This document shows positions 21,501 through 32,294 of a stretch of DNA of 64,000 nt, piece after piece. Below the pieces are notes generated by a model. It was not told the origin of the DNA and made no database searches. It saw only the letters and a program-made list of their open reading frames with translations. Every line of letters begins with the position of its first letter. Position 1 is the stretch's first letter. A program made the position numbers and the translations under genes. The DNA is from Yponomeuta sedellus. Its lineage: Eukaryota; Arthropoda; Insecta; Lepidoptera; Yponomeutidae. The stretch spans positions 22,073,488-22,137,487 of the forward strand of contig OW203726.1 in the NCBI GenBank assembly GCA_934045075.1. The letters are read 5' to 3'.

Positions 21501-24500
21501 CAGTCGTTTAATTAATGATATATAGGTAGTATCCCAATAAAACGTAAATTAAAAAAGGGGCCACTTGTCAAATTCAGATTCAAATTTAACAAATATTCTT
21601 CTTTAATTATACAATTTTAAGTAGCTACTCGTTTACTTGATGAATTGTCGAATTTTATGTCCATTGTTATAAAATAGTCGTAATTAATTATGTATAACCA
21701 CTTCTATCGACGTTCATGCGCAACACCTTTTTGACCTGACGAAAACTCGGTTAAATATAGAAAGTTCCTGTCTACTCGTACGACAGTACAACGATTAGAA
21801 CTAAACTCTTTCATTATACTATTTTTATTTTTAATGCACTAACCCGTGCTAAGGAACAAATTTAAAAACCTATTTAGAGAATAAAAATTTCACCCATGCC
21901 GGGATTCGAACCCGCAACATCTGGCTATCCGTACCAGCGCTCTACCAATTGAGCCAATGGGCGACTCACGGCATCAGTGAAATTTCGAACCTCTTTACAA
22001 TATTCTCTGTATTACGTACAGGTAGCGACATCTGACTTAAGCAAATTGCATTACTTACAGCCGCGACTACCTACTTTGCAGTTAGGTTTTAACATCGGAA
22101 CGATAAACTCTTTCAGTTTTATTTATGTGTGCCCACGACTTCATGCCCTAATCCCCTTAATCAGGTCATGGTCTATCTGCGTTAAAAATTCAACCCTCAA
22201 GGCATTTTTGCGGTTGTACTAAATTCAGAATTCCTTTAGTTATTATATTCTTTGTAATGCACTAACCCGTGCTAAGGACAATTGTAAAAACCTATTTAGA
22301 GGCTAAAAATTCCACCCAAGCCGAGATTCGAACCCGCGACCTCTGGCTATCCGTGCCGGCGCTCTTTCCGACTGAGCTAATGGGCGACTCGCCGGCATCA
22401 GTGAAATTTCGAACCCCTTTAGAATATTCTCTGTATTACGTTCAGGCAGCGACATCTGGCTGAAGTAATTTGCATCACTAGTTTTAAGTTTGTTTTGTTA
22501 GAGTGGCGTGTGTACTGCTCTATAATAAATGTTTTTTCTGCTTCTTCTCTCTATGATTATATTCTTTTTAATGCACCAACCCGTGATAAGGACAATTTTA
22601 AAAACCTATTTAGAGGCTAACAATCCGGCCCATGCCGGGACTCGAGCCCGCGATCTCTGGCTAACCGTGCCAGTTCTTCTTTCTATGTTTTGTAGTAGGC
22701 CGACGCCGTGGTTATAATGATGACATACATAAATACCCGATTTAAATATTAAACCGCCTCTGGTCAATTTACCCGTGGAGTGTCCATTTCAGTAGCAATG
22801 TCACTCGCTCATGAAGGAAATCGTAATGAAGGGTGTCGTAAAAGGCTTCGTAAAAGGGTGTCGTAAAAGGCGACTAGGGGCCACAAACCGGGAGGTGGGC
22901 AGCAGCGCCCCCTGCAGTACAATTCCACCAAACTGCGATCCCCGAGCCGCATGCCCAGCGTGAGGATTATGGGCACTACCCCCCAATGATGGCACAAACT
23001 TGCGCTATGGCTCTCATTAGTGGAAATCTTATGTCCAGCAGTGGACTAATATAGCCTGAAGAAGAAGAAGGAAAAGATCGTGAGGAAACCCTAGTGAATT
23101 GGTAACATACCTCAGCATTTGCTACATACAATGGCCCAACTATGAGGCTAAGTGCAGAAAATCTCAGGTCTAACTAACTGACTTAGCAATATACTGATGG
23201 AGCCATCAGCGTTGAATTTTAGTCAATGTCCCATAGGCCTCCTTAATGGTTTTCTAAACTTCCCGGTCTTGTGACGGTCTTCAAACGTTTAGCAACAACA
23301 GGCGCGGTTACGAGTTACTTGCTTTTTTCTTAATTTTTCTATTTGAATTTATCACTATGTTTAAAATAAACAGAATGAGAAATGAGAATCTAGTTCTTTA
23401 GCTATCCTAGTAATATTATAAACGCGAAAGTTTGTAAGTATGGCTCAATGCATGTGTTACTCTTTCACGTGAAAACCACCGAATGGATTTTACTGAAACC
23501 TTACAATAATATAGCTTGTACATCAGAATAACACATAGGGTACAATTTATGAGGATAATGTGTGCATTATCCAAATATGGCGATAAGTGTCCTGTAAGTA
23601 GGAAAGAATCTAACACGTGCGAGCTATTCCGGCATGCGCTGCCAAAACCTTTTGTACGCCACGCTAATATAAGCTACTCGAATTACAAATCCTGCACAGA
23701 CGAAGTCGCGGGCACCAACTAGTATCGAAATAAAAATAGATTATTTGTGATTACTGAATCTTCTTCTTCAGGCTATATTATTCCACTGCTGGACATAGCC
23801 CTCACCTAATGAGCGCAAGGTTGTGCCATCATGCCCATAATCCCCACGGTGGGCATACGGGTTGGGGATCGCAGTTTGGTGGAATTGTACTGGCGCGGGC
23901 GCTTCCTACCCCCCGGTGTGTATCCCTTTTACGACATCCGCGGGAAGAATTTAGGTTATAATTTACCTACTTTTAAGAATTTATAAGAATTACTGAATCG
24001 CAAGTGGAGTAATCGTATTCTTGAGTAGATACCGCAACTTGGCAAACGTAGCGCCCTCCGACCAGGTGGGGTGATGATCTGCGAAAAACTGCAGGCAGAT
24101 GCTGGATGCGGCAAGCCGAAGACAGTGCGATATGGCGCCCTTTAGGGGAGGGCTATGTCCAGCAGTGGACTAGTATAGCCTGACAATGACCGAATCACAA
24201 GTAAAATGCACATCACGTGCCTATTGTATACCTTTACTTTTCTATGGGTAAACTGTCGAAAATGCTGCTCGCTGTACATTTAATACTTATGATAAGTTAT
24301 ACGATAGTTATATGGTTGTTATGCCAATGTTTGTATTATTGTTTGTTTTCTCGAATAAAACGAAATAAATAATTACCTCTTTTCGCATGTTCTTGTCCTC
24401 AACAAAACATTTGGAGTGCATCAAGCCGTAGTCGTATAAATATTTGGTTAACTGCAAAATATAATTTCATTTCAATTACACAGTCTACTTGAATATCCTG

Positions 24501-26772
24501 CCTGTAATGTAATAAATGTTATTCATTAAGGTATTTATTTAGGATCCATCAAATAAATAAATATGTGAGAATTCAGTGAAAATATTATGTAATAAATATA
24601 TAACAGTCGTTAAGGCGAACCGAGTGATTGGAATCAATCACTTGGTTAAGCAACAACAGGCGCGGTCAAGTACAGGATGGGTGAACATCCCGTGACTATC
24701 GCTAGTGGCATTTTTCCGAGTGCTTCCGTGCTTCGCAAGGCACGTTAAGCCGTTGGTGCCGGCTGTCATATAATGGCAGTCGTTAAGCCATGTCAGAGGC
24801 CTTACGGGCGGTTTAATAACTTCTGACAGTAAGGCCGCCACTGTTTTATAATCCTACACCAACCCGGACTTGGCCCCCGTGGTGGAGTATGGCCTAACCT
24901 TCCTGCGATGCAGGAAGAGACCCGTGCCCCGGCAGTGGGGACATACAAGGGTTGATAACGAAGTTATATTAGAGGTCTAATGGGTGGCTCGATAACTTCT
25001 GACAGTAAGGTCCGCTACTGTCTTACAATCGTCCATCAACCCGGACTTGGCCCCAGAGACTCGTTCCCCAGCAGTTGGGACATACAAGGGTAATATAAGT
25101 AATAAATAATCGATCGATATCAACCCTTGTATGTCCCCAATGCTAGGGAACGGGTCTATTACTGCATAACACGAAGGTTAGGCCATACTCCACCACGGGG
25201 CGGAATAAATAATATATATTGAAATTATTCTCACTCAAGGACAAATACAAAATATAACATCTTACCCTAAAGGCCATATACATTGATAGTCCCACTTGAA
25301 TAGTGTTGTAGGCTATAAGAACGTATTTCAAGTCCCACGGCTTCCTATTTCTCATTAGAGCTGGACCGATTTTCAGAACAAATACCAAGTAGACTCCTGC
25401 CATAAGAATCAATGGAAAAATAGAGTCCATAAGTGGTAATTGATCAATTTCATCGTCTGAAAAAGAAGAGACATGCTTAGTCAATATACTATAAGTTTTT
25501 ATTTATTTTTTTTTAAACTTATCTAAAAATGATTTAGAGTTTGGTTTGACATATTTTGCAAAAACGATGTGTCAAAGAAGCTATGACTTTTATCCGGTTG
25601 TGGCGCAAGTGTATGGAGCTCCTTAATGGAACTAAAACCACGCGTTTCTTTCACAATTTGCTAGTTTCGCTGCTACTTTAAATTAACATGTCTACGTACG
25701 TAACTAAAATAAATTAAAAGTAAAAAAATAAAAAAACCAAGGACAGATTTTATTAAATGGACAAAAATAAACCAAGACATGAAATGCTTAATGCTATTTA
25801 AACCACAACTACAAAAGTTTTATGAACGCCTTGGTTTACTTTTTAATTTTTCGTGCATTTAAATAACAGCCTGTAATCAAAACGAATTCTTAGGCCCAGA
25901 GAACCCAGAAAAAATGACGTTTAAAATAAGATCTGAGAAAATTTTATTTGACCGTAAAAAGTTTTAAAAACCTATTTAGAGGCTATAAATTCCACCCATG
26001 CCGGGATTCGAACCCGCGACCTCTGGCTATGCGTGCCAGCGCTCTTCCAATTGAGCAAATGGGCGACTCACCGGCATCAGTGAAATTTCGAACCTCTTTA
26101 CACTATTCTCTGTATTAAGTACAGGCAGCGACATCTGGCTTAAGTAAATTGCATCAATTACAACGTAAAAAGTTGTAAGGAGTAGGTGCTCCTCAAGTAA
26201 GCGCCAAATTAAAGGGTTTTATGAACGCTTTGGTTTACTTTTTTATTTTTCGTGCATTTAAATAACAGTTTTTAATCAAAACGAAATATTTTGGCCCAGA
26301 GAACCCAGAAGAAAAATGACGTAAAATATAATCTGAGAAAAAAATATTTGACCATAAAAAGTTGCGACGAGTGTGTACTCCTCAAATAAATGCCAAATAA
26401 AAGGGTTTTATGAATGCCTTGGTGTATTTCCTTCTTTGTATATTTCAATCAATATCAACCCTTTGTCCCCACTGCTGGGGCACGGGCCTCTTCCTGCTTC
26501 GGAGGAAGGTTAGGCCATACTCCACCACAAGCACCAAGTCCGGGTTGGTGGAGGGTTGCAAAGCTTTTAATCAAAACCAACTCAGAAAAAAATGTCGAAA
26601 AATAAAATCTGAGAGAGTTGAAAGTTGGAATAGTAAAAAGTTGTGCGGAGTGCAAAGGGATTCTGTAACGATTCGTGTTTTTGTTAAGGTACGAGACTCT
26701 GAATGTATTAAAATACTTACATAGACTCGTCACTTGAAAGTCATCGTTCCGTAATCCGACAATCCACGACAT
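18289..26772 (-). CDS. Very-long-chain fatty acid elongase (ELOVL), gene 1
   Basis: Five coding exons: 26772-26721, 25456-25266, 24451-24377, 20541-20245 and 18522-18289; together 849 nt, 282 aa. ELOVL enzymes are ER membrane condensing enzymes that add two carbons from malonyl-CoA to fatty acyl-CoA. The protein has the KVTEFLDT motif (118-125), the catalytic histidine box HVYHH (141-145), the NSVVHVFMYAYY motif, the TLQLVQ motif across the exon 4/5 junction, several hydrophobic spans and a C-terminal KIKDQ, a KxKxx ER retrieval signal. All introns are GT-AG, with phases 1, 0, 0, 0. The substrate cannot be told from sequence. The first coding exon begins at a splice acceptor (26793), so a 5' non-coding exon lies upstream. 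Introns hold many repeats, but coding sequence is intact. Confidence 0.93.
18590..18888 (-). repeat. A-repeat copy in ELOVL-1 intron 4
   Basis: The caatcaataactcgagttaagc start and the ccgggacttgcccccgtggtgg block identify the family. Confidence 0.7.
18889..19757. other. ELOVL-1 intron 4, unassigned
   Basis: At 19085-19245 a ccactgg.. / ..ccagtggtgaac motif recurs in both orientations, hinting at an old DNA transposon. At 19500-19740 is a GC-richer unique stretch. No exon with family features is seen. Confidence 0.45.
19758..20001. mobile_element. MITE, Tc1/mariner type, in ELOVL-1 intron 4
   Basis: 244 bp with terminal inverted repeats of about 45 bp (CAGTCTATTTATTCTTACTT at the left; the right end is its near reverse complement), flanked by TA (19756-19757 and 20002-20003). 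It has no ORF. Confidence 0.87.
20152..20197. repeat. Perfect 21-bp hairpin beside an ELOVL-1 exon
   Basis: Arms 20152-20172 and 20177-20197 are exact reverse complements around a 4-base TGCG loop. It lies 47 bases 3' of exon 4 on the transcribed strand, so it would form a strong stem just after the 5' splice site. Confidence 0.9.
20245..20541 (-). CDS. ELOVL-1 coding exon 4
   Basis: 99 codons, phase 0 at both ends, acceptor TTTTCCAG and donor GTAAGT. It carries the catalytic HVYHH box and the KxxExxDT motif. Confidence 0.95.
20542..20975. other. ELOVL-1 intron 3, unassigned AT-rich part
   Basis: Nothing recognisable is seen. Confidence 0.5.
20983..21345 (+). repeat. A-repeat copy, near full length
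   Basis: Runs from ccttgtatgtccccactg to the ccaatcactcgcttcgcctagg end. It is one of the best copies and useful as a family reference. Confidence 0.75.
21346..21835. other. ELOVL-1 intron 3, unassigned
   Basis: AT-rich, without a recognisable element. Confidence 0.5.
21836..22110 (-). repeat. T-repeat copy
   Basis: The tRNA-like segment is on the minus strand at about 21894-21965. This copy carries the gtaccagcgctctaccaattg variant of the big array at 40131, so it is the closest single relative of the array in the window. Confidence 0.8.
22255..22480 (-). repeat. T-repeat copy
   Basis: Carries the tRNA-like segment (about 22315-22387) with the gccggcgctctttccgac variant. Confidence 0.75.
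22555..22685 (-). repeat. T-repeat fragment
   Basis: Stops within the tRNA-like segment (ctaaccgtgccag). It is the third copy within 850 bp, all in the same orientation. Confidence 0.7.
22850..23070 (+). repeat. B-repeat copy
   Basis: Bears the usual tail, here with a gaagaagaag end. It begins after short repeats of ggtgtcgtaaaaggcg. Confidence 0.7.
23072..23175 (+). repeat. SINE family D body fragment
   Basis: The gaaaagatcgtgaggaaacc to atggcccaactatgaggcta block matches 17540-17640. The tRNA head is missing, replaced by the preceding B-repeat. Confidence 0.6.
23405..23722 (+). mobile_element. Non-autonomous Helitron, Lep1-like
   Basis: Starts TCCTAGTAATATTATAAACG and ends gcgggcaccaactag, between A and T, the insertion preference of Helitrons. 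The end is the familiar lepidopteran cgaagtcgcgggca...ctag terminus. There is no Rep/Hel coding sequence. Confidence 0.65.
23757..23955 (-). repeat. B-repeat copy
   Basis: The tail is at the left (ttcttcttcaggctat), followed by the block with cccataatccccacg and a reduced cgcgggaagaat end. Confidence 0.7.
23995..24185 (+). pseudogene. RTE LINE C-terminal fragment
   Basis: Similar to 3330-3520 at DNA level (gccctccgaccaggtggg, gatgctggatgcggcaagc, ggggagggctatgtccagc). The frame is broken by small deletions. It ends in the shared tail at tatagcctgac. Confidence 0.7.
24377..24451 (-). CDS. ELOVL-1 coding exon 3
   Basis: 25 codons, phase 0, acceptor TTTTGCAG and donor GAG|GTAATT. It has the same length and boundaries as exon 3 of ELOVL-2 (49162-49236). 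Confidence 0.9.
24605..25205. repeat. Cluster of three A-repeat pieces in ELOVL-1 intron 2
   Basis: A near-complete copy (24605-24955, minus) is followed by a partial copy (24960-25095, minus) and a short opposite copy (about 25120-25205, plus). They end 60 bases from exon 2. Confidence 0.7.
25266..25456 (-). CDS. ELOVL-1 coding exon 2
   Basis: 191 bases, entering in phase 1. It encodes the first membrane span and the NRKPW motif typical of the ELOVL N-terminal region. Acceptor TTTTTCAG, donor AGG|GTAAGA. Confidence 0.93.
25964..26164 (-). repeat. T-repeat with a 10-bp target duplication
   Basis: The 201-bp copy is flanked by exact GTAAAAAGTT repeats (25954-25963 and 26165-26174), so it moved as a unit. 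The tRNA-like segment is in the middle and not at the 5' end. Confidence 0.85.
26449..26562 (+). repeat. A-repeat fragment
   Basis: From caaccctttgtccccactgc to tccgggttggtggagg; inserted in the third intron-1 tandem unit. Confidence 0.65.
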
Positions 26773-26793
26773 CTTTGAATAATCCCAATGTAA
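26721..26793 (-). CDS. ELOVL-1 exon with start codon
   Basis: The acceptor TCCTTTCAG ends at 26794, the ATG is at 26772-26770 and the donor is TAT|GTAAGT. Coding part 17 codons plus one base; the 22 bases before the ATG are 5' UTR. The ATG is chosen because its phase joins exon 2 correctly. Confidence 0.8.
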
Positions 26794-27009
26794 CTGAAAG
26801 GAATAACAATTTAGAATGCAAAATTTTTGCATATTATCTTTACACGCATTCAATGCAGGAACACTGTTAACGATATCGGCTGTTAATTAAGAGACTACTT
26901 GGTCCGATGTAACAATCTAATAACCCGGCGTAGGCACTTAAGGCCAGGTTCTCCAACCGCAAGATTTCCAATGGGCTGCGTCATAATATTTGCATCTGTT
27001 TCAGCAGAT

Positions 27010-27619
27010 TTTGTTGAGTCTTAGTAAAGCCAGCCGACTCGTAATTTTGTAAAGTCAGCCGACTCCTAACTGTATGTACAGTGATGGTAAAAAAGCCTTT
27101 GACGTCTAAGTTTTTAAAGTCAGCGGATTCTTGATTGGATGTTCAATGATTGTAGAAAAGCCATTGACGTGTTAGTTTGTAAAAGTCAGCCGACTCCTAA
27201 CTGGATGTACAGTGATGGTAAAAAAGCCTTTGACGTCTAAGTTTTTAAAGTCAGTGGACTCTTGACTGGATGTTCAATGATTGTAGATGTACGGTTTCAC
27301 CATGCATAATGTTTTGTTTACGCAGCATTTTACTTAGGCTGCACATCGTTTTTATTAATAAAGTTAGTTGTCCACGGACAGTCGAGAGAATAAGTCACGT
27401 ATTTTATTTTACTTACTAACTACTGAACTCTACTCAAAAATATCTATTATAAGTGTGTGGTAAAGTGCCGTCTACTAAGCACCGGACTATACAGTAGAAA
27501 AGCCTTTGACGTCTAAGTTTGTAAAATCAGCCGACTCGTAACTGGATGTGCAATGATTGTAAAAAAGCCTTTGATGTGTAAGTTTGTAAAGTCAGCCGAC
27601 TCGTAACTGGATGTACAGT
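27010..27619 (+). repeat. Minisatellite, left part, about 65-bp units
   Basis: Imperfect units contain gtcagccgactc, ctggatgtacagtgatgg and aaaagcctttgacgt. A non-repeated gap lies at about 27290-27490. The same satellite continues at 30071 after the LTR element, which inserted into it. Confidence 0.8.
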
Positions 27620-27892
27620 TGGAACGTTTTATAACTTTAATAATTAATAAATAAACTCTGGAACGACTTTAGGTGTGGTTTTATTTGTAGAATTGTAGTA
27701 ATATTAACAGAAAACTGGATAAAAACGGATAAACGGAGAAGCAGGTAAAAAGTCAGATCTGGTCAAAGCGTAAAGTAGTAGTGTTAAAAAATGAGTGAAA
27801 TCGAAGAATGTGTGACGTACATAATTTAAATATTTGAAAATGATAGATGGAAAAAGAAATAAAAATGGTGTGAAGAGGTTTGCACCGTCACA
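27620..27892 (-). repeat. 3' LTR of the non-autonomous element
   Basis: 273 bp; the plus-strand left end is TGGAACG where the other LTR has TGTAACG. Confidence 0.88.
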
Positions 27893-29797
27893 TTACCCGG
27901 GGGCACCGGTAAAAAAAAATATTTTTTAGATATATTTATTTAAAAAAAATATCTAAAAAAATTTTTTTTTTATAAAAAATGTAGTCAAGTTAACTTATAT
28001 AATTTAAAATTTAAAGTCAAGGTGGAGAGTAAAGTCGATGAAGGTCGGGGATGTGGTATGGGTAAGTAAATATGGTTATTCTTAAATATTAAAATAAAAT
28101 AAAATATAAAAGATGGGCGATGAAAAAAAAATTTAGAAGGTGTGGGGTGATATCTACAATGAATATTTACATTAGGCAGTTCCACTTTTATTCATCACCT
28201 ATCATTCATCCCTAGCATGCATCACCTAGCATTGTCTTCATCTAAAGTGAAGGTGAAGACGTTCATTCAGTATAGACAAAATCTATTTTTATTAATTAGA
28301 TTTATCCAGAAACTGGCCTAAATTAGTAATAGGCTTATTTAGCCAGTTACCACCCGCTGGTATTCGGTAGTGGTAAGGCTTATTTATTGAGTCACAATCC
28401 GCTCTATGAAAGTTATTTACATTTTAACAATATTTATAATATTGGGTACATAGTACCCGACGGGGTAGAATCCGTCGTAGAAGTGCTCTCAAGAGCTATG
28501 GTGGGGTAAACACCGTAATGCGTTAGGTAAGTAACGATAAGTAAATTAATTGACCTAGGCTTATTTAACGTGTTGTCGCCGCACCTGATTGAATGTTTGG
28601 ATTGTTATAAAAAAAAATTGGTTAGCAAATGTCCTGGAGGATAGTGGTGTAAGTGTATAGTTAATAAATAAATAGACAAATAGTATGACGATGTGTCCGA
28701 AAAGGTAATGTGGTGATTATATATACAGAAAATTAGAACTATAAAAAGGTGGCATTGGTAGGTTTTGTACAAGTTGACAGTTAAATATTTAAAAAGAGTA
28801 CGGATACTATAAAAAAAGAGGTTAGGAATTATTTTAGTAATGAGGTAAGGATGGGGTGAGGGTGAGAGTTTTTATTTTATTGCCAAAGAGTTCCTTGTAG
28901 GTTTAACCTGTGGAGGTTTTGTTTTGAATTTTGAAAAATTTTATGACAAAGAATGGTGTCAGAATTACTGACGTCTAGAAATTTGGTTTGCAAAGATTTT
29001 GTAAATAATTATAATTTAAATTTTAATAATATAATATTGTTATCAATAGACTGTATGAGTGCAGCTTCGCCTTACCTTCGAGTCGGCCTCGAAGACCTAG
29101 AGGGTAAAGCTAGGCTGTCTACGTGTAATTACCCAGGATACTCTCCTGAGGCAACGTAAGTTAGTAACCAGTCCCACCTGGAATTATAAATTCCAGGTTA
29201 CCGAGGTCTATGGAACTGCTAGTGAGCAGCCTGTGGTTGTGTAACTGTCTGATAAATGCGTGTAGAAGTTATTGATTGTATACTGTTGGTGTATACTAAC
29301 TGTGGTATGTTTCGGTTAGGTGGGGTGCAGATAGATAGAATAGGACTTTTATTAGGGCCGAAAAAATTTGTTACTATGGGTGAATCTAGTTAGTGAAGAA
29401 TGGTCAATGAGTAGTTATGATGAATTACCTTGTGGTCCAGAAGTCAAGTCGCACTTTAAAATTAATTTAATATTTTATTTATAAAACACTCAACAACACT
29501 TAACAAAAAAAAAATCTTGCAGGTCTTGTGGGTAAAGTTGGGGGCGGCGGAGAAGTCCGACAGAACCCTTGAGCAAGGCTGGGGAGCTCCAAGGGATGCG
29601 TCTGTGATGTATGAGGTCGTGGGTCGTGGGTATGAAACAGCAGCAGCAGTTCGACGATTGTGCACACGTATAATCGTGGTAATCGTACTCGTATTTGCCT
29701 TCGCACTCGCAGCGTAGTCGCAGTGGGTGGGCTTTGTCGCCTCGGCGTATCAAGCCGTGGGGTGACGTTGGGTTTCGTTATTATCGTTGGGCGCCAG

Positions 29798-30070
29798 TGT
29801 AACGTTTTATAACTTTAATAATTAATAAATAAACTCTGGAACGACTTTAGGTGTGGTTTTATTTGTAGAATTGTAGTAATATTAACAGAAAACTGGATAA
29901 AAACGGATAAACGGAGAAGCAGGTAAAAAGTCAGATCTGGTCAAAGCGTAAAGTAGTAGTGTTAAAAAATGAGTGAAATCGAAGAATGTGTGACGTACAT
30001 AATTTAAATATTTGAAAATGATAGATGGAAAAAGAAATAAAAATGGTGTGAAGAGGTTTGCACCGTCACA
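29798..30070 (-). repeat. 5' LTR of the non-autonomous element
   Basis: 273 bp; flanked inside by the primer-binding site (29786-29797) and outside by CAGT. Confidence 0.88.
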
Positions 30071-30850
30071 CAGTGATGGTAAAAAAGCCTTTGACGTGTA
30101 AGTTTGTAAAGTCAGCCGACTCCTTACTGGATGTACAGTGTTTGTAAAAAAGCCTTTGACGTATAAGTATGCGCAGTCAGCCTACTCGTAAGTGGATATA
30201 CAGTGATGGTAAAAAAGCCTTTGACGTGTAAGTTTGTAAAGTCAGCCGACTCCTTACTGGATGTACAGTGTTTGTAAAAAAGCCTTTGACGTATAAGTAT
30301 GCGCAGTCAGCCTACTCGTAAGTGGATATACAGTGATGGTAAAAAAGCCTTTGACGTGTAAGTTTGTAAAGTCAGCCGACTCCTTACTGGATGTACAGTG
30401 TTTGTAAAAAAGCCTTTGACGTATAAGTATGCGCAGTCAGCCTACTCGTAAGTGGATATACAGTGATGGTAAAAAAGCCTTTGACGTGTAAGTTTGTAAA
30501 GTCAGCCGACTCCTTACTGGATGTACAGTGTTTGTAAAAAAGCCTTTGACGTATAAGTATGCGCAGTCAGCCTACTCGTAAGTGGATATACAGTGATGGT
30601 AAAAAAGCCTTTGACGTGTAAGTTTGTAAAGTCAGCCGACTCCTTACTGGATGTACAGTGTTTGTAAAAAAGCCTTTGACGTATAAGTATGCGCAGTCAG
30701 CCTACTCGTAAGTGGATATACAGTGATGGTAAAAAAGCCTTTGACGTGTAAGTTTGTAAAGTCAGCCGACTCCTTACTGGATGTACAGTGTTTGTAAAAA
30801 AGCCTTTGACGTATAAGTTTGTAAAGTCAGCCGACTCGTAACTGGACGTA
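30071..30850 (+). repeat. Minisatellite, 130-bp higher-order units
   Basis: Units start at 30071, 30201, 30331, 30461, 30591 and 30721, exactly 130 bp apart and nearly identical. Each is a dimer of about 65-bp monomers (gactccttactgg type and gtaagtggatata type). Confidence 0.95.
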
Positions 30851-32128
30851 CAGGTTGACGCACGTCAACGTGACGGTTCTTTGTACATAAGCAGCCTAAG
30901 CGCCCTTCTCTTAGAAAGAAAGAGAGAGAGTATTGTGTTCAATCACTAATCGTGATTTGTCCATTTGAAGAGTTAAAATTTGAGTTTGCTCACGCAAGTG
31001 TCCTACCCAGTTACCGAGTGGTATTGCGAGTTTAAAACAAAACCATTAGTAGTAGCCGGGGTTTGAACCCGCTACCTTAGGAATGTGGGGCAATCAATGC
31101 GCCACTCATTCATTATGTCTGTGATATTTAGATAACTATGTTTATATTATACCTTTGTAAATGACAAAAAATTAAGTTCTATTTTACTGCGACTGACGTT
31201 TTAAAGTTTTACATTAAATTCATAAAAATAGTTTATTAATCATACCAAAATTAATGTGAATTAATTAATTCATTAAATTAATTGTTATCTTATAATCGTC
31301 GTAATCTAAGAACTTTACTATAATCAATTTCAACAAAGTACATCGTGTAACGAAAAAAACTGCTTATTAACAATATTAATAGTTAATTCTGTAGAAACTC
31401 GTGCTTGGAAACTATGCTCAAGGACATATCTCATTTTTTTCTTGTCAATTCTAAGCACGATGAAACCACAATTTGTGTCCTCTAAACGTATTTGCAAGGT
31501 TCTATCATACAAAATTCTCAGTGCAATTTTATTTTTTTCAATTTCACTTCAATTGCTTATTGAGAGGCAGCAGGCGCTACGGGGCACTTACTAACGCCAC
31601 CAATGGAATAAAAATAATGCCTTTATAATACGGTGTTTTCAAAAAGTGAATAATATACATCTTAACAACTGTGGCAACTTTTTTCAGACCTTACGGTTAA
31701 TCCTCAACAACCAAGGTCTTTAATAAATTGATTTCCGCTAAGAACGGCTGTTTTTGGCAAAACTGCTTCTGAAGTCCTACATTATTGGACCCAGGTTCTA
31801 AAAAGAGTAGTAATTATAGTAGTGTATTTATTAGGGTTTGAAACAACATAATCTCAAGAGTTTTAGGCAGAGACCAGGGACTGCTGTTGGCATCCCCAAC
31901 AGATTAATTTGATCTAGCAACATTTGTGTATGCTATCTCTCGCTCTCTCTCTCTTCTACCATCTCGACGCCATTTAACGAGCACCTTCTGCTCCGCAATT
32001 AAATATTCTACGCAACAAGTGGTTTTACTGAAGATTAGCGCGGCTACCACGCCACTATAAGGACAAGCATCAACCCATCCAACTACCACTTGCGACGATC
32101 CTGACAGATCATCTTTGTTCATTAACGT
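30851..32128. other. No gene; one tRNA-like SINE piece
   Basis: A minus-strand tRNA-like arm (cggggtttgaacccgctacc) lies at about 31046-31115. A block at 31866-31890 and 32080-32128 (gcagagaccagggactgc; cgatcctgacagatcat) recurs at 37185-37250, so it is another dispersed repeat. The rest is AT-rich and unassigned. Confidence 0.5.
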
Positions 32129-32294
32129 CCAGGTTTTTACGGTCCTAGTACGCTCGGACCGAGTGCGCCATCCGAGCAAACTAATTCTTCTGATTGGACG
32201 GTTTTTCGTGACAACATCAAAATAGCCAATCAGAAGCATTACTTTTCTCGGATGGCGCACTCGGACCGAGCGCACTAAGACTGTGAAAACCTGG
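32129..32294. mobile_element. Foldback MITE
   Basis: Terminal inverted repeats of about 48 bp, starting CCAGGTTTT and including the gctcggaccgagtgcgcc core, separated by a 70-bp centre that is itself partly self-complementary (ttctgattgg / ccaatcagaa). The target duplication is unclear. Confidence 0.8.

Larger units (their letters stand above)
25818..26700. repeat. Local tandem repeat of about 200 bp in ELOVL-1 intron 1
   Basis: The block gggttttatgaacgcc(t)tggttta...ggcccagagaacccag...accgtaaaaagtt occurs about three times (from 25818, 26216 and 26406). A T-repeat is inserted in the first copy and an A-repeat in the third, which hides the periodicity. Confidence 0.75.
27620..30070 (-). mobile_element. 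Non-autonomous LTR retrotransposon (large, gene-less)
   Basis: Two 273-bp LTRs (27620-27892 and 29798-30070) differ mainly at one base near the end. TSD CAGT lies at 27616-27619 and 30071-30074. Next to the right LTR the minus strand reads CTGGCGCCCAACG, a tRNA-Lys primer site, so the element runs right to left. The 1.9-kb interior has no Gag or Pol sequence. The LTR ends TGTGACG...GTTACA and the primer site match the Gypsy element at 7126, a likely source of its enzymes. Confidence 0.88.

Noticed and set aside
30071..30850. CRISPR-like regular repeats
   Set aside because: A simple 130-bp minisatellite without variable spacers.
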